A DNA stretch of 20,159 bases from contig MU619241.1 in the NCBI GenBank assembly GCA_025201805.1, positions 316,002 to 336,160 of the forward strand, in the 5' to 3' direction. Source of the DNA: Parasitella parasitica (Eukaryota > Mucoromycota > Mucoromycetes > Mucorales > Mucoraceae). Positions 8,686 through 16,120 of this stretch are shown piece by piece; the first letter of the stretch is position 1; each line of letters starts with the position of its first letter. The notes below the pieces were generated by a model. It saw nothing but the letters and a program-made list of their open reading frames with translations. It did not search any database and was not told the DNA's origin. The translations under genes and the position numbers were made by a program.

Positions 8686-9792
8686 TTAACAAAATATCAT
8701 GTAGATGATATATGCTTTTCTCATCATATAATTTAGCATGAACATCAGTTGGCATTACAATAGAGTATAGTGAACACATCCTCAGCAGATATATGTAATT
8801 CTGGTACTCTTGGTTTAAAAATAGCAAGATAGCGATGTATTATTGATCAAAGACGATCCACTCTAAAATGGGCGAGAACACTTGAGCTTGATTTACGTGC
8901 TCGGATTTGGCTATATTACTAGATGTCGTCAACTGGAATTCGTCAATAGACAGCTAAAAGTAGTACAGGGTTGCCTCACCCTGAACAAATTATCTAATGA
9001 TTATTCATACAAAAATATTCTACCTACTATGGTGAATATTGGTATATTTGCAACCAGTGCTGAATGACAAGTCGCACCTCGAGTTGATTTTGAACGAAAA
9101 CGACTACTCAAGTCCAGTTAAAAAACTGGCTGTTATCACAACTTATTGCTACAGTCGAGACTTTAGAAACGTGATCTGCTTAATCAGTAACCCGTTTCTA
9201 CAGATTGAATTGCAATTGTGTGAATATTTGCAGATATATATTATTCATGTTTCATAATGCAACTAGCTGTTTACACGGGTCTAAAATACATCTTTTCAAC
9301 GAGGTTGTATATTCATACACGTAGTTATTATTACGATCAGCTTTGTATTTGTTTCATCAATTTTGGCTGGATATACATTTAAAAGAAAAATTGCCGAACA
9401 ACTCGGTTTTTACGCACGCCACTTTATGAAATTCATGTAGCATTACAAAATTAGTCTAGGTACATGTAAATGCAAACTATACCTAAAGAGACACACAAAG
9501 AAAACAAGATATATTGTAAGAAATAGCAGACATTAGCTTGCAGCAAATAAAAGAAACCGCACTAAAATGTAAATGATCCCGAGGAGATTGCTTCTAAACT
9601 CTTTCGCAGTGTAGATCGAAATCACTTATATGCGTGCTGCTTGGATTAATGCAGATAATGATGATATGCTTTTCTCTGCTTGTTGATCCCTGTTGAATAT
9701 ATACATATAGCTCTTCTTTTTTTCTTTTCTTTTCTTTCCCTTTTTCATATAGAATTTTAATATATACATGATTCAGCGTTAAACTTCCTTTT

Positions 9793-9804
9793 TATATATA
9801 TATA
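9793..9804 (+). promoter_or_regulatory. TATA-rich core promoter of the AVT-like gene
   Basis: An alternating TATATATATATAA element lies about 36-47 bases before the ATG at 9840 and follows a CT-rich stretch (about 9711-9746). This arrangement is common in fungal promoters. The short distance to the ATG implies a very short 5' UTR if this is the working TATA box. Confidence 0.35.
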
Positions 9805-9839
9805 ACATTACATCTGTACAATATTAACGCAAAATACTA

Positions 9840-11845
9840 ATGACTATAAATGACAGCAGCGAACAGAATAAATTGATTTCACCTAATTCAATACCAATGA
9901 TCCAAATCCAAGAGCCCACATCTCCTCCACCGCCTTTGCCAACGTTGCGATCACAATCATTCGAAATGCCGAGGGAGAAAGCATCAGACGCTCATGCTCA
10001 TTTTGAGACATCAACTTCATCAGTCAGACCAGGCATAAACCGAGCGAGCAAATCCCACAGCGGTGGTTTTACGCTTAACAGACCTTCAATGAATTCACGC
10101 AAATCATTCGCAAGGTCTGTATCTTCATTTTCATTGTATTCCCATTTCGCTGGTGAAAGATTCAGTCATCCCAACCGCCACCACTATCATTCTTCATCAA
10201 GAAAAAACAGCGCAAAATCTTCAGATGTAGAAGATGTCTCCGTCAAGGGTGCATCAACTGACAGTAACTACAGCAATGGCAGCAGTATCGATGAGAAGGA
10301 TGGCGAAACCTCAGCTCCTAAAGCATCTGTGGGCAAAGCCATGTTTATGTTTCTCAAGGCTTTCATCGGATCAGGTGTACTGTTCCTTCCAAAGGCGTAA
10401 GTCCCATGTATACTTTATGTACAATGATTATCAGGCTAACCAAATATAACATAGCTTTGAACATGGAGGACTCGCTCTGTCTTGCGTGCTAATGGTGATC
10501 ATCGCTGGCATCTGTTTATTCGCATTTTTGAGGCTAGTAAAAACGCAACTTGTTGTAGGCGGTTCTTACGGCGACATGGGCCAGGTGCTGTACGGAAGGT
10601 GGATCAAGTATATTGTATTATTCTTTATTGTAATATCACAAATGGGGTTCGTATGCTCCTATTTTGTATTCATTTCAGGCAACCTTGTAAACATTGTTGA
10701 CGTCCTGTCTCACTGTGGTGCTCAGATCGAACAGAAATACTACATCTGGTTTCCCCTGATTTTCATCATGCCCTTGGTACTGATCCGACATATTGCTAAA
10801 CTGTCTTTCACTGCCATAATCGCGGACGCTTTTATTTTGTTTGGTTTAATCAGTTGTTTATACTTTACAGCCCACGAACTAAAGAACTTTGGAATGGGGC
10901 CGGAAGTAAAAGCGATCAATCCCGCTAATTTTGCGCTGATGCTTGGCACTGCGACATTTTCATTCGAAGGAATTGGATTAGGTACGTGGAAATATACGCA
11001 TAACAGACGAGTAATGCTCATCCAACCCATCCTGCTTTTCATAGTGATACCCATAGTAGAATCAATGAAGCAGCCTGAGCGATTTCCGTTTGTCGTAACG
11101 GTAGGAATGGCTATTGTTTGCTCCATTTACATCTTGATTGGAGCCATATCTTACATGGCGTACGGCAATCACATCCAAGCTGCCGTGGTATATAATTTCC
11201 CTCGTGATAATCCTCTTACTATTGCTGTGCAGCTGCTGTACTCGATTGCTATAATCCTGACGTAAGTGTCTATGACATTGATCTTCTTAAAACAGCAGTA
11301 GCCAACTCATAACCTGCATGCATCTACATAAATTTAGCGCTCCACTCATGCTATTTCCCGCGATAAAAATCTTGGAAAGCGCTTTATTTCGAAAATGCCG
11401 TTCAGGAAGCGACGACTTGAAAATCAAATGGAGCAAAAACCTCTTTCGAATTTTCTTACTATGCTTCTGTGCAGCCGTTGCTTTCGGTATTGGAGGGGAA
11501 AATTTGGATATTTTTGTATCTCTTGGTAAAAAAAATTGTTGAAACAAAAAGTTGGCCGATTATTGATGTATTGTTGTTTTAGTTGGCTCCGTTGCTTGTG
11601 TTCCTTTATGTTTCATATTCCCAGGTATAATGATAGCTTTTTCAGGTACATAGCACCATTGCTAACATGGACTTGTAGGGTTATTCCATTTTAAAGTATG
11701 CAGAAGGTTAAAAGACAAGCTTTTTGATGCTGCTTTATCCACATTTGGTGTCGGGATCATGGTATTTACATTGTATGTGACAATTGCTTCGTTTTTAAAG
11801 CCGGAGAGCGGCTCATTTGTATTACCACCATACTGTCCCACATAA
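9840..11845 (+). CDS. AVT3: vacuolar amino-acid transporter, Avt3/Avt4 (SLC36-like) type
   Basis: Six exons (9840-10396, 10455-10981, 11045-11261, 11338-11525, 11583-11624, 11679-11845) give 565 aa. Introns are 58, 63, 76, 57 and 54 nt, all GT..AG; each junction was chosen because it restores the family reading. The first ~163 residues are a hydrophilic Ser-rich cytosolic tail with an acidic dileucine-type motif E8-QNK-L12-I13. The permease core starts with FLKAFIGSGVLFLPKAF (171-187) and includes FSFEGIGL before residue 362, VIPIVESMKQPERFP after it, and the late APLMLFPAIKILE and VGSVACVPLCF segments, all typical of AAAP-family Avt3/4. About ten or eleven membrane segments are expected. Such proteins export neutral amino acids from the vacuole. 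The yeast proteins are about 690-710 aa, so this tail is shorter. Intron 2 is a stop-free multiple of three. AVT3 versus AVT4 cannot be decided. Confidence 0.93.
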
Positions 11846-11960
11846 AAAAAAAAAAGAAAAAAAGAAAACTTGTTTGCATGAAAAGAATAAAAACTTTATC
11901 GAAAGATTGATAGAAAATTCTCTTTGTATTGGCCTAGTAGCCTGATTATTTTCAGTCTTG

Positions 11961-11967
11961 TATAAAT
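11961..11967 (+). promoter_or_regulatory. TATA box of the first HABP4-like gene
   Basis: TATAAAT lies 48-54 bases before the ATG at 12015, in a gap of only 169 bp after the AVT-like stop codon. The downstream paralogous gene has a TATAAA at a similar distance, which strengthens the call. Confidence 0.5.
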
Positions 11968-12014
11968 ATCCATAGCTAAACTTTTTGGTCTTGATTCCTC
12001 AAACAAACAATCGA

Positions 12015-12309
12015 ATGTCACACAACAGCAAGAGTAACACTCGCTCTGATCGCCACGAAAAGCATATTGCTAGGTATATATAGCTTCTAATAAAATCAGG
12101 ATTCTAAAGTTTAACGCTGATTGCTGTATATTAGAAATGGACAAAATGCTACCATGAAAAAAGCTGGTGCTGGGCGTGCCAACTGGGGTATTGAAGGCGA
12201 CGAAACGCTTGACTTTTATGAGTATGCTCATCAAGAAATCGAAAAAACCATCAAACCTGCCAAAATGAAGGTCGTTGATTCTGAAACTTTCAAAAGCATG
12301 CAATCCTAG
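12015..12309 (+). CDS. small HABP4/PAI-RBP1-like RNA-binding protein, copy 1
   Basis: Two exons, 12015-12073 and 12135-12309, separated by a 61-nt intron (GTATAT..TTAG), encode 77 aa. The motif set DRHEKHIARNGQ (12-23), a basic linker, then GAGRANWGIEGDE (31-43) matches the hyaluronan/mRNA-binding (HABP4/PAI-RBP1, SERBP1-like) domain, where an RH..G segment precedes a G-G/A-G-x-x-NWG-x-x-x-DE box. The C-terminus contains VVDSETF (67-73), shared with the second copy. Family members bind mRNA and idle ribosomes; a ribosome- or mRNA-associated role here is inferred. The protein is far shorter than animal SERBP1 and has only this domain. The AG|A (phase 2) intron falls inside the Arg codon just before NGQ. 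Confidence 0.75.
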
Positions 12310-13525
12310 TATATAGAGATTTAGCAAATGTATTCTAGTGTATAGTTCCTATGATGCCATTTCAGTGTATCAATATTACCATTTTCCTTTCTCAAAACAA
12401 TAATATTCCAACCTCTGTTTAATAAAGGTTGCAAATCAATGCCTGCGTTAAATACTCTAATATTGTGTTTTATATTACGAAATGCCGATATTTGGCATAG
12501 CAAAAAGCTCGTTACGCGCACTATTGTGTAGATAGATTTACTAGATTATCTACTCTTGGCTGATTCAGGTGCTTAATACCACTTTCAAAGAATAGTAAAA
12601 AGCCAAATTGAAGAAAAGAATTGCAATGTAAAGATTCTACACTGTTTTCCATAATTTCCAAATCTTGTAATATCAACTATTTTCAAAGGAAATACCTTAA
12701 TATCTTCGACGAACAACAACAGTAATTATCAATCATGCACCCCACCCGTAATGTAAGATGTCGACACTTTGGAAAGCACACTTTAATAGCTTCCTGACAG
12801 ATGCACTCCTTTGGACAGGCATATATGGATAGGCAGCTTTCCATTTCAGCTACAGATCGTCACTGTCCAGAGCCCAAACAACTCTGGAAACAGTAAAATT
12901 ATTACATAAATACCTTTCTATTCCCACTGAAAAATGAAAGACTATGAGCGTTAATAGAAGATGTCATACTATTTTTGATACTAATTTAAGAAATTGTGAG
13001 CCTTAATGTGTTTGAAGGAAAAAATTAAGCAATTGGTCTCAGCTATTATATAGGTAGTTAAAGACGCGCCAAGAAGCTTTTGTTATGTTTACAGGATGAT
13101 ACCATAGTGAGACGTAATTGCTACTGTAATACCTATTTTTGCAACAAACTATGTACACTGATTTGGGTCTCAGGAACCATGAGACTTCTCCAAATAAAAT
13201 TCAATGCCAAGATGTTATCATTATGGATTGGACACAGATAACTTCTTTGAAGTTGACTTTCTGAGTGACACAGGAGTCTTTTATACAAGCTTTTAGCCCT
13301 CCCACGCTTCTATGTTTGGCTGAAAATTCTTGCAGCTCGTAGCGATTTGCATGAAATAAAACCTTATTAAGTTTGAGTTGATAGGCTCGAAAGGATGTCA
13401 AATTGCACACCAAGTCATGCGATAATCCATGTACCAAATCCTATTTTTTCCCATCATGTAACTATAAAAACGCCTTTTTCAATCTGTTTCGTGAATTCTT
13501 TTGTTTTCAAATCGATATACTCATA
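12310..13525. other. intergenic region between the tandem HABP4-like genes
   Basis: About 1.2 kb of AT-rich sequence. Open frames (for example 13201-13437 on the minus strand, 78 codons) do not resemble known families, and no third HABP4-like copy or NWG-box remnant was seen. The last ~65 bases hold the TATA box and 5' UTR of copy 2. No tRNA or structured RNA was recognised. Confidence 0.5.
13463..13468 (+). promoter_or_regulatory. TATA box of the second HABP4-like gene
   Basis: TATAAA lies 58-63 bases before the ATG at 13526, matching the spacing in the paralogous upstream gene. Confidence 0.5.
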
Positions 13526-13867
13526 ATGGCTCGTAGCAAAGATTCAGTTTTTCCTCATCATCCTCGCCATGAAAGGCATGTAGCCAGGTACATAAATACT
13601 CAGCGTGATACATATATATATAGCTTAAGAGTAAACTAACAGTATTTGACTAGAAATGGCCAAAGTGAATTACGTTATGGTGTCAAGAAAATGGGTGCTG
13701 GTGCAGGTAATTGGGGCATCTTGGGCGATGAACTGCCTGATGTTGAAGAAATCGCTCGCGCTGAATTTGAGACGAACTCATCAGGACAGTCTCAGTATGG
13801 CACAAAGCTACACCTGGTTGATTCAGAAACATTTGAGTATATGCGCTCAAACGAACAAGCATCCTAA
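13526..13867 (+). CDS. small HABP4/PAI-RBP1-like RNA-binding protein, copy 2
   Basis: Two exons, 13526-13587 and 13654-13867, with a 66-nt intron (GTACAT..ACTAG; branch-like ACTAAC near its end), encode 91 aa. It aligns with copy 1 throughout: RHERHVARNGQ (14-24), GAGAGNWGILGDE (35-47), and LVDSETFEYMRS (75-86). The intron sits at the same Arg codon and phase as in copy 1, so the genes are paralogues from a duplication. Copy 2 has extra residues between NGQ and the NWG box and a longer Ser/Gly/Gln linker before VDSETF. An upstream AG at 13641-13642 would give an early stop, so the later acceptor is preferred. The role is inferred as mRNA or ribosome binding. Its stop codon is 116 bp from the convergent VMA22 stop. 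Confidence 0.77.
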
Positions 13868-13983
13868 TTGGAAAAAAAAAATGCATATGATATCCCCCGC
13901 CCCCTCTCTCTCTCTTTCAGCATATTAACAAAACACATTTTTTACTTCCATTCTCTTTATCTTTTAAACCATAAAAATGGGTC

Positions 13984-14798
13984 TTATGCAGCCACATCTC
14001 CTTGTTGCTGTAAGATTGTCTCCTTCAATTTTATCGATAACTTTTCCTCTTGCAATTGATGGTATCTTTTTTCCATGGACTGTAGCTCGTGGATTCGGTT
14101 TACTTGATTTACAAGCTGTTCGGTAGCTAAGGAACTATTAGTGGTTGTCTGTTTTTTTCATTATTCAGCTTACCAGACTTGAAATGCTCTTGCGATGTAC
14201 GTAAAGATGGCGATACGAACAAACCAAACCAATGCAAAGGATCGCTGCTTTTCTTGATTTTTTTCTCGTTCTTTTTCTCATCCAACTCGATGCCATCGTT
14301 ACCGTTATTAGATTTTTCTTCCACTGCAACCCATTCTGAATTTTTCTTCTTCTTGGGTTCATGAATATTTCGCTTCCTCAGTCCTTCTTTTTCATCTAGT
14401 GCTGGTTTTTGTTTGATGAGTGGTACTGTTGTCTTTGAGCGTATATTATTTTGGTCATCAATCTCGCTGCAAAGTACAGTGTTAGATGACATTTTCCTTT
14501 TCCTATCTGTTTGAACAACCTACACTTGTAAAGTGGCCTTCATACGTTCGTCGTATGAGAAGTGAGATATTGTGCGGGATCCCATGGTGTATTTTGCATG
14601 CGCCAAATCAAGGAATCCCTACCAAAAACGCTTTAACTATGATAACAAGCATATACAATCATCTATTTTTTTTTTTACTTTCTGAAATTGGCTGCCGGTT
14701 TCTTTCCATTGTTGGGTATATTCGTTCAGTTTTGTCAAATAAGATATACTGAGGCTATCCAGTTCCTCACACACAGCTTCGTATTTGTTGCCAGACAT
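13984..14798 (-). CDS. VMA22: V-ATPase assembly factor Vma22 (CCDC115 family)
   Basis: Four exons on the minus strand (14798-14679, 14618-14524, 14466-14174, 14126-13984) with introns of 60, 57 and 47 nt give 216 aa. Exon 1 is helical (LDSLSISYLTKLNEYTQQW). Exon 2 reads GFLDLAHAKYTMGSRTI (41-57), then SYDERMKATLQ, a Vma22 signature. Exon 3 has a Lys/Glu-rich linker, then DPLHWFGLFVSPSLR (147-161), the most conserved Vma22/CCDC115 motif. Exon 4 is a coiled coil (about 171-210). Splicing was chosen to keep these motifs in one frame; intron 2 has CTAAC before TTTGCAG. Vma22 works in the ER with Vma12 and Vma21 to assemble the V0 sector of the proton pump. The yeast and human proteins are about 180 aa; the extra length is in the linker. 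SHR3 lies 144 bp upstream on the same strand. Confidence 0.88.
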
Positions 14799-14942
14799 AT
14801 TTTAATATTGTAAAGTGAAAAGAAGAAGAAAGAGCAAGGCGCGCGTTATTGTTTATCATTATGTTTTAAGAGTGATTTTTAATTAAACTTTTGGAATCAA
14901 GCACCGTGCTCCTCACCACTAGTGGCACCAAGCGAGCATCAT

Positions 14943-15837
14943 TCAACTACCGATTGCATGCGCTTTTCCCTCTCCTGCTTCTTGTTCTTCTTCTTCCTGC
15001 TCGTCTTGATCTTCTTCCTGCTCATCACTCTCTTTATTTGTTCTGTTCATAACAAAGTAATGTGTGATTTGCAGCCCAATGATTCCTAAAATAAAAAATG
15101 CGGGCAGTCAATGAGTACATTTATGGATTAAAATGATCTGTGAAAATCACCTGTTATTGCTAACACGATGATAAAATGGGCTGCAGCTATATTTTTCAAG
15201 GACGTCGTGATGTCGTTTACGTCTGCTGACTCACTGACTATGGTTATCGCTAAATATTCCCGTATTAACATGCAATATCCCAACATTTTTGTATATCTGC
15301 ATACATGCCTGGCTTCACTGACGAAAGATATGTAGTTGCTCCAAATAGCATCAACACTACAGCACGAATTACGGTAAATATTACTGGTATCAGTAGTGCT
15401 AGTTTGATATTACCTAATGAGGCACCGTCGAATAGTAAGTTTCCATCCGTCATTGTTAACAAACCTGTAGCAAAACCGGTTGCTGCAATACATAAATTAA
15501 CAATTGGCACATATTTCAAAATATTTGGAATATGCCCTTGATTAGCATAATAAAACTGGATGGCACATGAGGTTTAGTAAAAATACTGAAATGCATCTCT
15601 ATATTTACTGTTGCTCGGGTAATTGCTTTTGGGTATTCGGCTGGATTTGCCCACAGCATGTAGTAGTCGAAAGCCCAGTCTGACCAATATGTCTAAAAAT
15701 GCATGAACATGAAAGTTAGATCCACACGATTCCATGATGAAATAGTTCCCGGCATAATCACTCCATACACCATAGCTAAAGAAACAAGAGCATAGTATTA
15801 GGGCTACTTTTGCTGTTTGAAAATATTCTCTGTCCAT
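14943..15837 (-). CDS. SHR3: Shr3-like ER chaperone of amino-acid permeases
   Basis: Five exons on the minus strand (15837-15769, 15692-15609, 15555-15305, 15233-15151, 15085-14943) give 209 aa, close to the ~210 aa of yeast Shr3. Introns are 76, 53, 71 and 65 nt. Four membrane segments are visible: about 9-30, 66-85, 102-127 and 150-170. Family features include a DYYMLW segment (32-37) after TM1, LFDGASL (92-98) after TM2, and a last helix ending GLQITHYFV. The cytosolic tail after residue 177 is highly acidic (ESDEQEEDQDEQEEEEQEAG). Shr3 holds polytopic amino-acid permeases in the ER for folding and COPII packaging. The exon 3/4 junction (donor GTATGC, acceptor GTCAG) is the least certain; another acceptor could shift a few residues near 130-137. 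A CA repeat directly precedes the ATG. Confidence 0.86.
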
Positions 15838-16120
15838 CTTGTGAATGTGAGTGTGTGTGTGTGTGTGAGAGAACAAAGAGAGGCATCAAGAGGCAGAAAT
15901 TCAACTCGCCCAATAAATGGTAGATCATATGACATCATGTGGAGAGATCGGCGGGACAAGATTATGTCAGAATAGATCTTGCTTTTTGTTTTCCCATTTT
16001 CTGTTTTAAGATTCATTCTGTTTTAGATAACTTTTTTTTTTTTTGGCTCATTATGAAAAACGGGGGCTGGCCTCTTTCAAATTGTTTTTTTCTTTTTTCT
16101 ACTTTCTACAATTTCCAAAC
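15838..16120. promoter_or_regulatory. shared bidirectional promoter of SHR3 and the Bre4-like gene
   Basis: Only 283 bp separate the divergent start codons at 15837 and 16121. The interval contains the CA/GT microsatellite near SHR3 and long T-rich runs (about 16029-16040 and 16084-16098) just before the Bre4-like ATG. Regulatory elements must overlap, so co-regulation is possible. No specific factor site was recognised with confidence. Confidence 0.6.
15851..15867. repeat. GT/CA dinucleotide microsatellite
   Basis: Eight GT units plus one G lie 14-30 bases upstream of the SHR3 start codon, reading CA repeats on the SHR3 sense strand. It would be in the SHR3 5' UTR or core promoter and could vary in length. 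Confidence 0.85.

Larger units (their letters stand above)
7465..9839. other. 2.4-kb gene-poor AT-rich region
   Basis: No convincing gene was found. The longest open frames (for example 8369-8617, 82 codons; 9039-9257, 72 codons) have low-complexity or random composition and no family resemblance. Visible structure includes ATGCAT-containing direct repeats near 7525-7555, a T9A11 palindromic run (8059-8078), a 14-bp palindrome (8257-8270), and a perfect 15-bp tandem duplication (8656-8685). The last ~200 bases are pyrimidine- and TATA-rich and probably form the promoter of the AVT-like gene. No tRNA was seen. Confidence 0.5.

Noticed and set aside
8369-9257. Three open frames of 61-82 codons in the gene-poor region
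   Set aside because: Their translations are hydrophobic or random without motifs, they have no consistent splice links to each other, and such lengths occur by chance in non-coding DNA.
10740-11126. 128-codon minus-strand open frame
   Set aside because: It is antisense to a conserved part of the AVT-like gene and has no independent features.
13201-13437. 78-codon minus-strand open frame between the HABP4-like genes
   Set aside because: No recognisable domain or repeat, and it is in the promoter-proximal region of the second HABP4-like gene; no support beyond an open frame.
14127-14173. Alternative C-terminus of Vma22 reading GKLNNEKNRQPLIVP
   Set aside because: It begins at a GTAAGC donor right after the conserved motif; splicing to 14126 restores a coiled-coil C-terminus typical of the family.
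16043-16120. In-frame extension of the Bre4-like protein upstream of its ATG
   Set aside because: The extension has no ATG and is encoded by T-rich runs typical of a fungal 5' flank; the first ATG at 16121 is preferred.
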